DNA from: Candidatus Omnitrophota bacterium | Lineage (GTDB): Bacteria > Omnitrophota > Koll11 > Tantalellales > Tantalellaceae | Assembly: GCA_015231715.1 (NCBI GenBank) | Contig: JADGBB010000011.1 | Span: 1-34,134, forward strand | DNA: 34,134 nucleotides | Direction of reading: 5' to 3' | Shown: one piece after another, positions 28,601 to 34,134 of the stretch | How the letters are laid out: each line of letters starts with the position of its first letter | How positions within the stretch are numbered: the first letter of the stretch is position 1 | Translations under genes and position numbers: made by a program | The notes under the pieces: generated by a model | Seen by the model: the letters and a program-made list of their open reading frames with translations, nothing else | What the model was told of the DNA's origin: nothing | Databases searched by the model: none

Positions 28601-31600
28601 CTTGGGTTATGACAGACCGAATAGAAACAGTAAACGGATCTTATGACGCAAGAGGCGATGCCGGCAACCAAACTTCTGAAACTTGGCAGTATAGAAAAAA
28701 TGATTCCGGAGAGTGGGCTGAACTATTCCAAGACAAACGAGTAATAACCAACCGTACATATGACTCAAGACATAATATCCTTAACCAGCTTGTTGCGACG
28801 TATACAATTGAAGGTTCTGATATTCCGACAGAAGTACAAGAGATAAGAAGTTACGGGTACACATCAGCAGGGGTTGCGCGAGCACAACTTATTGCTGTTT
28901 ATGAAGCACTGGATGCCGGTGGATACTCTGCGGACGAAAATACATTTTTAGACTTCAAAATAGTTAATAATGAAATAATCAGCGTTACCGGTAATATCAT
29001 AAAAAGCGTAACAACATCATACGCAGGAGATATCGAGATATTAAAGACTCAGGATAGAGAAGGGAATATCATTTACGGTGATTTTGATTATACAAAAGCA
29101 GAAGCTGTAGACCGTGAAACAATTTTAGTATCAGTATTTGATATTACCGGTAATCCTTTAGAACAAAAAGTACTAAAAGAATATTATGAGCCGAATAATG
29201 AATATGCGGCAAGTGATGGTTTTGCTATCGGAGAAGAGCAGGAGATAACTAATACATTTGATGTTTTTGGCAGAGATATACTGGAATCAGATGCAATCAC
29301 ATATGCTTATGAAAATGGGTCTCGGGATACCGGAACATTACAGCATACAGTATACAAGCGTTATGATTCACAGGGCAATGCACTATCTACTTCAGTAACA
29401 ACTTATGATGGTACAGAAGAAATATCAGAAAGACTAATTAGCCACAAATCAACAATAAATATATTTGATGCCCCAGGTAAAAACTTAACAGAAAGTACTA
29501 CGATTACATATAAAAGTACTGAAGAGATTGAAGCAAACTTCATAGAGAAAACAATTACTCAAAATAATACTTTTGATGCAAGAGGTAATGTTCTGACGCA
29601 GACCACACAATCATATGTTTATGACATGACATTATCATCTCCTTACTGGACGATAACATATAAAACTGAAACAATAAACAGTGATTATACCGCAAGAGGC
29701 GATGCCGGAACTCAGTTAATAAAAACATGGAAAGGCAATGATTTTGTTTCCTCAACTCATGCATATAATCGCTCGTATGATTCACGTCATAATGTAACAA
29801 GCCAATTCTTGGTTGAATACGCGGATATTGATATGAAAACTCCTGAGGTAAGTGTGCAAGAAATATTAAGCCGCGGGTATACATCTGCGGGAACCGCACG
29901 CGGACAAAAAATATATACTTATGGTTCAGTTGATGCAGCCCGCAATTATGGGGACATATCTACTTTTGTTGATTATAAAGACGTAAATAATTCCCTTATT
30001 GATGTTAAGGGTACAGCACTTATTTCTGAAACCACAACTTATGCGGATATTAACGGTCAAATGCCAGTCTCAAGGCAGATAACAGAAGTTGTTAAGGATA
30101 CAAACGGTGTATACCGCATTGATAAATATGGAAATATACTGGAGCAAACATCTGAGAGATTTGTTGTGGTTGACGGCATGGAAAAATTTGCGACCAAACA
30201 GCGAATATTTAATGATATTTATGATATATACGGCAATGTCACTTCTGCAACTGTTGATACATATCTCGACACTGATATGGCAGTATTTGCGGAAAGAAAC
30301 AAAACAATAAATAATTCTCATGATAAATACGGCAATGTAATATCTCAGGATATAACCAGATTTGAAGATATAGACGAACAAGTTGTTATTGACCATAAAG
30401 AAATAACTAATTCGTATGGTGATTTAGCTGCCAAAGGGTTGACATCTTCTTCCATAATAAAAAGCTATACGTCAATCGATAAGTCTACACTATTTAGTAA
30501 AATTACTGTTCGTTATGCTGATTATGATCGTTATGGTAATGCAGCGTCATTAGAAACAAACAGATACAATAATAATGATATGCTTTTGGATGTAAAAAAG
30601 ACAGTTTCTGTATATGCATCGCCTTTTGATGCAATATGCGGGAACGCTACATATTCATCAACTTCAACATATAATAATGCCGGTAATTTTGTGGAAAGAC
30701 AAGCACAGGAATTGTCAGGATATGATGTTTATGGGAATGCGCTATCGGTAATACTCACAAGGTATGCTTCGGTTGATAATACCCTTTTGCTGGACAAGAA
30801 AAATACTGCTTATACATATGATCAAGGTTCATTGGATCATTACAGAGGAAATACCAATAGTACAACGATAGCGTCATATGATGAAGACAATAGACTGATC
30901 ACGCGTCAAGAGATCAACAGCACGTTATATGACGAACATTCAAATGCTTTAAATCAAACAATAACGTCATGGCATATTGATGAGTATAATGGGAATGAAG
31001 TCCGGCTTGAAACCCAAACAATAACTAATACATACGATGGTATAGACTTATACAGAGGTAATGTTTCAACATCAGATATTTTAACTAAATATGATGTTGG
31101 CGGGTATTCTGAAAGACAATTTGTTGATTATAGAAATATCGACCTCTCTTCAAGTTATGATGATTATGGCAATGCTTCAAGAATAAAAACAGATAGATAC
31201 AGAATTGATGATCCTATAGCAACTACATTCACGCTTCTTGATAGCAGTGTGATCGCAAATGATTATGATTACGCGGGAAATATGAAAGATGTTATTCTGG
31301 GTAATGCTAGATCAACGGTAATGGAAAGTTATGATGATCAGGGTGAATTGATAGAAACACGAAATATAGCGTACTATGAAAACAACAATTCCTCATATGA
31401 CAATTACGGTAATGCTCTATATCAGAATGTCGAAACTATAACAGGGACAGCTGTAAAAGAGCAGGAAATTATTTCGGTTTTTAAAGATGTCAGCCGCCAT
31501 CGAAAACAGGCGGAAGAGACCAATGTCATTTCGATGGGAGTTAACCAGCATATAATGAATGAATCATATGACGAATACGGCAATTCAACTATACAAGTGA

Positions 31601-34053
31601 TCGAAAAGTATACAGGTGAGGGAGAAAATAAGATTGTTCTCGAGATCATCAAAATAGAGAATGTATATTCGGGCGTAGGCTTAGCGATAGGTAATCCGGA
31701 TAGATCAATTTTGACTACTTTAGACGGGGAATCGAATTTTGTTGATAAGAAGATCATTGATTATTCAGGATATGACGATTACGGCAATGCCGCAGTCCAG
31801 AACATATATCTTTTTGATAATGTAAATGCATCTATGGGAGATATTTACGCGGAACGCACAGAAATTAAAAGTACATTCACAGGCATGAATCAACATAAGT
31901 CTTTAGCTGATGATTCATATATCACAACATATTACGGCGGTAATGACAGCGATCAATTCGCCCGCCGTCAATATATCAAATACAATAGATATGATGATTT
32001 TGGTAATGCCTTAACTCAAACGATATATGAGTATGACAACTTGAATGCGAATTTTGGCCATGACTATCTAAATAAAAAGAACATAACTAATGTTTATGAA
32101 GGAACGAACGCTATTACCGGTTTCTCCTCATCCGCCGAAATTAAGACTATGACAATGCAGGGCGATCTTGCCGAATGGACACTTATCGATTATGCTGATA
32201 ACAGATATGATGCTTTGGGTAATTCCTTGGAACAGGTAGTGTATACCTATGATACGAACGATACAGATCTTACAAATGGGATAGACATCCTTAAAGAAAC
32301 CCATATTTTAAACACATATGATGGCAGAGGAAAGGTAACCGGCAATACATCGACCTCTGATATGATTACATATTTTGGTGCTAGTGATCAGGAAGATGTG
32401 CTGTTTGATCATCAGTTTATTGAATATAGGGACTATGATGTTCACGGTAACGCCACGAGCCAGTCTATCAGCACGTATAAAGTCTTACCGGGTGATGAAA
32501 ACGAAACAATTGTTGCAGTTAAGAATGTATTTAATACTTATGAAGGAATTGGTTCGGTCAAAGGTAATGTTAAAACTTCAACGATCGATTCTTTCAGATC
32601 AGGTGCGCAAATAGACAGGGTAATGATAAACAATTCGTCATATGATAGTTATGGTAACGCGCTTTATCAAAGTATCCTTACATCGCGAAAAGATGCCGAA
32701 GGCTTGTTCCAAAAGGCTGATGAAAGGATCATTGAAAGTTCATACGCTGATGATATGTCAAAAATAAAAGGTCTTGTTTCAGAACAAGACATATTTACAT
32801 ATGTTACAGGTGATTATCATGAGTTCGTATTAGAAAACAATGAACGAGTCGTCTCGTCACATAAACATATATCAAATAACATATTCGATAATTATGGCAA
32901 TGCTACTGATCAGACAATAATTTCGTATCTCGACAAAACGGACGCATATGCGTACGAAAAACAAAATATAATCTCCTCTTATGACCCTGACGGCAAATTG
33001 AAAGAGCAAGAAATGTTAACTAGTTCTTTGTCCAAAGACGGCAATGATATAGTTTTTGGCGATGTTACCGATACTAGGATCGTTACATACTCGGATTATG
33101 ATGAATTCGATAATGCTCAAAAAGTAGTTGTCATGCAGTATGACGGTACAGAACTACTTAAGACCACAACAACAGATATAAATGAATTTGATATTTACGG
33201 CAATAGTTTAGTGTCTACTATTACCGAGGTTTCCAATATAGATAACATGACGACAAAAAGAATCATTAATAATAATACTTTTGACGGAAGATCTAATTAT
33301 GATTTACATAACAGGGTTATTGCCTCAATAGTAGAAAATTATGCGTTTGATGCTAATAACAATGAAATATTAACGGACAAACAAATTATAAAATATGAGA
33401 GCTATGATATTTTTAATAATGTCATTACACAGTCAATTGATACTTATGATTGCGGCAATGATCTTCTGAATCACAAAAAAACTACATATACTTATTCAGG
33501 TAATTTTGATCTGGCTATAGGTTCAGATGATGATATGAATTTGACACTACTTTACAATTCAAATAGTCTTGATGTTAACGCCGTGGGAAGAATGGGACAG
33601 GCAATTACTACGACTACAACCACATGGTCATCTGAAAATAATATTATCGGTAAAACCATAGCTGTTAGTGAAGCTGTTGACTCTAGCGGAAATATATTGG
33701 ATCAGATAGTAGATACTTATTATAGGAATGAAGACACATATACAAGCCGTAAAAGTATTCAGAACCGCGGGATAGACGCATCAGGCAATTCTTTAAGACA
33801 ATATATTCTGACTAAGACATCAAATGAAGAGTCAGTTTCTTATCAAGAAATTATTAATACGAGATACACAAGTGATCACATAGCTAAACAACAATCAATA
33901 AGAACTTATTTGGACGAAACTAAGGGCGTTCTTCTTGATGTACAGGAAACAGAGGTTTTAACTTTTGATATATACAGGAACACTACTGAACAAACAATTT
34001 CAACATATGCCGTTCATAACCAATGTGCCGCTAGTAGGAACTGTTGTTTCTAG
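16675..34053 (+). CDS. Giant exported repeat protein with YD-x-x-GN modules
   Basis: An uninterrupted frame of 5,792 codons. The N-terminus has a basic region (FPRRKIFLRS) and a hydrophobic stretch, ISICISFVFLFQQLGITQ (about residues 31-48), that looks like a signal peptide with a long n-region, so export is likely. Residues 50-130 are polar and low in complexity. The rest is repeats in three blocks (listed separately): about 70-residue units, then about eleven cassettes of 335-375 residues, then about 70-residue units again. The common motif is an aromatic-Asp pair, two residues, then Gly-Asn and a following TY strand (for example YDQYGNVLEQ). It recalls YD/RHS repeats, but no RHS core, toxin, enzyme, LPXTG or autotransporter domain was seen. 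Composition is rich in Tyr, Thr, Asp, Asn, Glu and Ser and nearly free of Cys. A long beta-rich surface or predation/adhesion protein is my inference. The weak GAG before ATG 16675 is the only ribosome site. The 3' end is suspect. Confidence 0.85.
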   Translation: MNYKNYITKNNRDASFAPMIFPRRKIFLRSISICISFVFLFQQLGITQSSKYNDSELFGGSIQSSSLEKSQQGKYEPSYLKRLQNRREELLNQKMAKSNLINENLMKRKFDKPDEDLPLKKKQGTGGSDGTYYTIEDFGMNGEPMQLTAYIYEGGFSSGKLLEMVTYDISDANAAYWKNNATENENDDGDKYWSSSNQIKDWSSLTEDKVLRKTVYTGSKSEEVIDYVLSAYDETGLPGEVTIYDRSKDGGDNLDETRTYNIDNLNVNFNAGSWKTLMTYDRLKSRSVYAGEKDEEKIQYTLGTYMFNDPADSETNEANTFTIYDYEGTSLKETRTFDVSEMNEDDYIMWKEDPSLENMGSISNRTTYTGEDGKEKMVYTLSYFLDSENTIQAWERKEYVYVDDQLKETLTYDISEDSLTAEAKVELGIGYLQEHAFYVGDKGFERMDYAYSLFDRNNVNHLLETKYVYDGKSMRNVETYDISDTYNGGVIYLQESTEYLGRPGSEYVASFTSFYSSGKIMKMTDYLYEENSRGVEYAAMTVDETFSQNGDLLEKIETVSDILFEVDGIKKEDLNGNIRNMNIKTYYTMNGFERIDREETVKLSNYAGPGKAANEVREIYDFDEAGLRQAVPVERQEIVNQKFNHKNSPMVKDVLVYSRDENGILVKDVLKKIVNYNFDYYGNVGKSTETVEKYENEFTKSLLYYKVISNEYDDLMGRRRGSSTNTEMTRYLSLEANEFNKIDRTVTTSTNLDNGYAIDQVLNMYVTDRLADPVNPVEKLVEQKITKNFDINAKGNAREQHITTYKTGNDGNFILDENGQRIESSYLEITNREFDAYNNVMNQLVVSYYDSSQNEPYEVKEIRSYGYHPSGTASMQIIASYGDIDKNELIDVLTVENKSISHFGDVLLTVNTRYNEASIQDNKEGAIIYSGPIERETITNKSLDIRGNIMLSEKILEYYDTEINAFAFNRAQRTSYSEYNYQNRVSTITVDDYSDPLMKDWKARQITNYEAYDDFGNVLEQRSNLYRINDSGIPVHVELKTISMKYDHLIAIRRGNPTYSETIRYDTEQPSNDGRVERIVNESILATDFDNKGNVLHQITSSYRYSPGHVEAVADGWVKISGSETFNTNYTFSGYPQEKEIQSWQYKDVNGTWSELFIDKREIFTLKYDSKGNAVHQVTLTYDENEQEPSDIKEVLSSSFDYSGVAINQTTATYGAMETDPHAGMPAPLMSSIMDIIKTNNLGITILGDITHSISTTYYVIAEDGTMPDNLNNIDLSKMEKTDQQEVMVHEYTSGEYAFDRYGNVLDQTIIKSYYDITSIYADNEGFVLGEEQIILNQEDTIDMYGNVHDSRIITYAYDEEELASGAKEWVKDSGTLQKMKYLDYDQYGNILESTNSTYSDINTPDEEDLISHKHTQNTYSNKRLLQATTTTYSSIFETDGTEIQKTVTDNHSFDDRDNVLSQSTTSSTYNLTHEGADGSGWVVTNRSDISYDFYDNRGDAAYQEITSYQYKYDTSTDAPVTVTPVFVDTKIMSNRRYDSRHNIVNQLVAIYKDGMTVPSEVQEIRSSAYTSSGVARIQLIATYSELDASTLDGNNISADTRPNFDTFIDLRKVENLNIDVAGNVINSMSTTYIGSISIESGSYGKIIYSEAEQTDRQITLVLKDETGKYAFDLRGNVLKQLVIKSYFSGQDVNADQDGFVISEEQIITNDESTIDIYGYVHDSEIITFAYSVNKDTSNFEKDNGTYQKIEYIDYDHYGNVLEQKISTYDDIVTPEAEDLISHKHTWNTYDGRNMLTSTTIKYNDISEELGTEIDKTVMTNNSFDNRGNVEEQETVKSVYKPQELGANADGWVETSMTVTSYYEYDNRGDAGIQETITHQYRYEANENDNTQVTTQEIFVDKKIMTNRLYDSRHNVVNQLVMTYRDDAATIPSTVQEIRNIGYSFSGVPRIQITATFDALDASGIMADINTLLDVVVVNNEMIDTSGNILKSSSVTYTGNIEVDPNGDINYSMAEKTDLQTMEVLKDISGQYAFDQYGNTLKQKIIKSYYDPSSEYADNGFVLGEEQIISNFEGQIDIYGNTLYSEIITYGYDPNLDGTDLIRDDGTLQKIQYLDYDVYGNVLEQKASIYNDIGNPDADNLISHKHMRNTYDVRNMTTSETITYSDISEEPETEIGKTYMVNQDFDLRGNVITQETVRSIYDPTKNGADAEGWVNVTRSRINNYEYNNRGDAGSQSVDTYQYVYEEDSQSNVYVEEKFVSRKEMGNRTYDSRHNILNQIVVTYKGDDQSDLGIADVQEIRSKGYTGAGVAKQQLIITYEGIDETTLNTIGRVDSNTRADAATLIDLKEVINEKVDVRGNIIRSITTTYAGDGVVIQEGGYGEIVYSNAEKMDRQVVEVLAVNGEYAFDKYGNILKQSVLKSYYDPASIYAVDGFVTADEQIISNSEDRIDIYGNMGYSEIITYAYISSSDGQNLIRDNGMLQKIERIDYDVYGNSLEQKISTYSDITTPEAEDLVSHKHTWNSFDGRNMTSSETISYEDVTESDSSQIDRVITLNTDFDGTNILAQETTKAVYTDKGSWADVNRTVIKYDNYTNRGDAEYQKTESYKIMGTNEIYVETKIITNRKYDSSHNVINQLLTTFRGTSTIPVDIQEIRSRGYTSSGIAKNQVIATFGALTNTGVADLDTLVDVKVVNNDHIDVVGNVIKSETVTYIGNISINDNGIGDIDYSQAEKSDRQVVEVINDPVTGKYAIDKYGNILWQNIIKSYYDETSEYADNDGFVMGEEQNIISGTYDIYGNVGESEVKTFAYIENESGTALIKDSGTLQLNTYSEYNKYGNVLKQSISTYDGLISIPDNLISHKTIVNTYDHETSKNLVRSETTTYSSTDEIQANYVEMTLTLNNDFDPRGNVLAQSTTKLVYEDNDWARVNITNTTYADYDNRGDAKTQTTVSYKVAGASTAYVETRVMTNRNFDSRHNVVNQLSSTYRGTEAIPGDPVDVQEIRSRGYTSSGVARQQVIATFGALTLEGEADIDTLVDVKVVNNDLIDVAGNVIKSETVTYIGNIIIEDNGTGAIDYSRAEKSDRQTVEVLKDPPVTGKYAIDKYGNILKQTIIKSYYDETSIYKDAEGFVIGEEQVIASSGHDIYGNVGRSEIITYAYNENDAGTELVPDTGTLEINKYLEYDQYNNVVEQSVSTYDGILEDESNLISHKTTLNTYDITGKKLLETETITYSGTIEIAENFVDKTHTTNTLFDTRGNVLAQNTDSYAYAINHLAADNDGWVQLNHTETIYSDYDNRGDAGSQITETSQFRENERGEWTELFQDKRVTTNRVYDSRHNVVNQLVATYAIENSDVPTEVQEIRSSGYTSSGVARMQLIAVYGSLNADGEAADEMTFVDFKIVNNQIISVTGNIIKSVTTTYEGKVEIIKTLDGQGYTVYGNIDHSQAKVVDRETVQVTKFDISGNPLEKNVLKEYYEPNNEYAGTDGFAAGESQIIINIYDDLGRDISESDVITYAYDQGATDTGTFQHTVYDSYDTKGNVLISSVSTYDGITAIEANLISHKSTTNVYDEKGKNLTESTTITYKSTIEDPAYFVEKSIARNNAFDTRGNVLTQTSETYGYDGTDWIILNHTATTNGDYDSRGDAGSQVTETWQYRKNATGEWEELFQDKRIITNRTYDSRHNILNQLVATYTIEGSDIPTEVQEIRSYGYTSAGVARTQLIAVYRALNATGDAADENTFVDFKIVNNEKISVTGNIIKSVTTTYLGDIEILKIADSEGNIICGDFDYSRAESVDRETIEVAVFDIKGNPLEQTVLKEYYEPNNEYAETDGFAKGDLQEIKNTFDLLGRDISVSDVITYAYVENATKTDLVKDAGTFQHTVYDSYDAHGNVLESSVSTYEGTTALETNMINHKVITNVYDGSGKNLLESTAITYKSTIEDRSNFVEKSIVRNNTFDIRGNVLTQTTETYAFDRTEATPAWVMTDRIETVNGSYDARGDAGNQTSETWQYRKNDSGEWAELFQDKRVITNRTYDSRHNILNQLVATYTIEGSDIPTEVQEIRSYGYTSAGVARAQLIAVYEALDAGGYSADENTFLDFKIVNNEIISVTGNIIKSVTTSYAGDIEILKTQDREGNIIYGDFDYTKAEAVDRETILVSVFDITGNPLEQKVLKEYYEPNNEYAASDGFAIGEEQEITNTFDVFGRDILESDAITYAYENGSRDTGTLQHTVYKRYDSQGNALSTSVTTYDGTEEISERLISHKSTINIFDAPGKNLTESTTITYKSTEEIEANFIEKTITQNNTFDARGNVLTQTTQSYVYDMTLSSPYWTITYKTETINSDYTARGDAGTQLIKTWKGNDFVSSTHAYNRSYDSRHNVTSQFLVEYADIDMKTPEVSVQEILSRGYTSAGTARGQKIYTYGSVDAARNYGDISTFVDYKDVNNSLIDVKGTALISETTTYADINGQMPVSRQITEVVKDTNGVYRIDKYGNILEQTSERFVVVDGMEKFATKQRIFNDIYDIYGNVTSATVDTYLDTDMAVFAERNKTINNSHDKYGNVISQDITRFEDIDEQVVIDHKEITNSYGDLAAKGLTSSSIIKSYTSIDKSTLFSKITVRYADYDRYGNAASLETNRYNNNDMLLDVKKTVSVYASPFDAICGNATYSSTSTYNNAGNFVERQAQELSGYDVYGNALSVILTRYASVDNTLLLDKKNTAYTYDQGSLDHYRGNTNSTTIASYDEDNRLITRQEINSTLYDEHSNALNQTITSWHIDEYNGNEVRLETQTITNTYDGIDLYRGNVSTSDILTKYDVGGYSERQFVDYRNIDLSSSYDDYGNASRIKTDRYRIDDPIATTFTLLDSSVIANDYDYAGNMKDVILGNARSTVMESYDDQGELIETRNIAYYENNNSSYDNYGNALYQNVETITGTAVKEQEIISVFKDVSRHRKQAEETNVISMGVNQHIMNESYDEYGNSTIQVIEKYTGEGENKIVLEIIKIENVYSGVGLAIGNPDRSILTTLDGESNFVDKKIIDYSGYDDYGNAAVQNIYLFDNVNASMGDIYAERTEIKSTFTGMNQHKSLADDSYITTYYGGNDSDQFARRQYIKYNRYDDFGNALTQTIYEYDNLNANFGHDYLNKKNITNVYEGTNAITGFSSSAEIKTMTMQGDLAEWTLIDYADNRYDALGNSLEQVVYTYDTNDTDLTNGIDILKETHILNTYDGRGKVTGNTSTSDMITYFGASDQEDVLFDHQFIEYRDYDVHGNATSQSISTYKVLPGDENETIVAVKNVFNTYEGIGSVKGNVKTSTIDSFRSGAQIDRVMINNSSYDSYGNALYQSILTSRKDAEGLFQKADERIIESSYADDMSKIKGLVSEQDIFTYVTGDYHEFVLENNERVVSSHKHISNNIFDNYGNATDQTIISYLDKTDAYAYEKQNIISSYDPDGKLKEQEMLTSSLSKDGNDIVFGDVTDTRIVTYSDYDEFDNAQKVVVMQYDGTELLKTTTTDINEFDIYGNSLVSTITEVSNIDNMTTKRIINNNTFDGRSNYDLHNRVIASIVENYAFDANNNEILTDKQIIKYESYDIFNNVITQSIDTYDCGNDLLNHKKTTYTYSGNFDLAIGSDDDMNLTLLYNSNSLDVNAVGRMGQAITTTTTTWSSENNIIGKTIAVSEAVDSSGNILDQIVDTYYRNEDTYTSRKSIQNRGIDASGNSLRQYILTKTSNEESVSYQEIINTRYTSDHIAKQQSIRTYLDETKGVLLDVQETEVLTFDIYRNTTEQTISTYAVHNQCAASRNCCF
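17068..18330 (+). repeat. First repeat block of the giant gene, about 70-residue units
   Basis: About five to six units. Each starts with a Y-x-G segment (VYTGSK near 17317, VYAGEK near 17539, TYTGED near 17770, FYVGDK near 17980, EYLGRP near 18160), passes through a Y-rich strand and closes with a version of ETxTYDISD. Spacing is about 185-240 bp. These units lack the GN motif that marks the later blocks, so they are a distinct family. Confidence 0.75.
19160..30090 (+). repeat. Array of about eleven 1.0-1.1 kb cassettes
   Basis: The marker VQEIRSxGYTSSGVAR, or a clear variant, recurs near 19245, 20246, 21355, 22474, 23559, 24618, 25665, 26737, 27766, 28829 and 29851. Spacings are about 1,000-1,120 bp, a multiple of three in every case since the frame holds. 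Each cassette from the third on has nine modules in fixed order, with motifs such as YDSRHNVVNQ, YTSSGVARxQ, DVAGNVIKS, DKYGNILKQ, DIYGNVGxS, YDQYGNVLEQ, a GKxLxET module, FDxRGNVLAQ and DNRGDAGSQ. LISHK, VNN and TNR recur at fixed places. The first two copies are the most divergent. Confidence 0.9.
30100..33990 (+). repeat. Third repeat block of the giant gene, about 70-residue units
   Basis: YDxYGNA-type modules recur near 30518, 30720, 31157, 31397, 31567, 31769, 31994, 32207, 32435, 32641 and 32884, spaced about 165-240 bp, alternating with a NTYxGxxxxxGN module. The final stretch (about 33770-33990) again resembles the start of a cassette (YTSDHIAKQQSIRTY, then LLDVQE), so the array appears to be entering another cassette where the frame ends. 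Confidence 0.8.
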
Positions 34054-34134
34054 ATTAGATGATGAAAAGGTACCAACTTCATCCATAATCAAAACATCGC
34101 CCACCTTATATGTAAATTCACCGGTCTGTAAAGG
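34000..34134 (-). other. Possible 3' end of a minus-strand gene running off the window, or a contig-end artefact
   Basis: The minus strand is open from the window edge to a TGA at 34000-34002. It gives 44 residues with a natural-looking composition, including TGEFTYKVGDVLIMDEVGTF and SGTLVMNG. The plus strand here no longer resembles the giant protein. Frame 2 of the plus strand is also open, from ATG 34007. No family is recognised, and the fragment is too short to decide. Confidence 0.25.

Noticed and set aside
19160..30090. CRISPR or tandem satellite DNA
   Set aside because: Repeats are about 1 kb, diverge at synonymous sites and stay in frame; there are no short identical repeats with unique spacers.
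16675..34053. RHS or Tc-type toxin, or contact-dependent inhibition protein
   Set aside because: The YD-like motif invites it, but no RHS core signature, toxin tip, immunity gene or two-partner secretion domain was seen.

Overview
This is an AT-rich bacterial segment, cut at both ends, with a compact housekeeping and signalling half (1-16109) and a half filled by one giant repeat gene (16675-34053, 5,792 codons, about 51% of the window). No rRNA, tRNA, CRISPR array, transposase or phage gene was seen. A very large, cysteine-poor repeat protein, short intergenic gaps, a degenerate signal-peptide leader and several c-di-GMP proteins suggest an uncultured Gram-negative lineage. Omnitrophota, or a neighbour such as Elusimicrobiota, would fit, because giant genes are known from Omnitrophota. 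That placement is inference, not a marker-gene result.

Layout. 1-356 is the C-terminal end of a CBS-pair protein of the CNNM/HlyC type. 396-536 is a 46-residue lipoprotein resembling entericidin. 632-1093 is an exported FecR-domain protein that ends in a strong intrinsic terminator. 1184-2866 is a CHASE2-GGDEF diguanylate cyclase whose promoter sits so close to its ATG that the mRNA is probably leaderless. 2867-3373 has no gene; it holds a 267-bp element made of nested inverted repeats and then a consensus promoter. From that promoter runs a tightly packed operon: purF, an isocitrate-dehydrogenase-family gene, guaA, purSL (PurS-PurS-PurL fusion), purQ, a LOG-family nucleotide hydrolase, a PilZ protein, a small membrane protein and a cysteine-rich YkgJ-like protein (3374-12827). 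A PAS/degenerate-GGDEF/HD-GYP phosphodiesterase follows with its own extended -10 promoter. recN converges on it from the minus strand, also with a promoter that predicts a leaderless mRNA. 16110-16674 is the divergent region between recN and the giant gene and contains an imperfect palindromic repeat.

How the genes work together. PurF, PurSL and PurQ catalyse early steps of de novo purine synthesis, and GuaA makes GMP, the source of GTP for c-di-GMP. The window also encodes a c-di-GMP producer (CHASE2-GGDEF), a receptor (PilZ) and a degrader (HD-GYP), which is a plausible small regulatory set.

The most unusual object is the giant protein. It has a signal-like N-terminus, a first block of about 70-residue repeats, then about eleven copies of a 335-375-residue cassette, then a third block of about 70-residue repeats. 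Each cassette is built from nine roughly 40-residue modules around a YD-x-x-GN-type motif, and each module position keeps its own sequence signature from copy to copy. The motif recalls YD/RHS repeats, but no RHS core or toxin domain was seen. The last dozen residues before the stop look foreign to the gene (three of its roughly seven cysteines), so the 3' end may be a frameshift, a contig-end error or a real junction.
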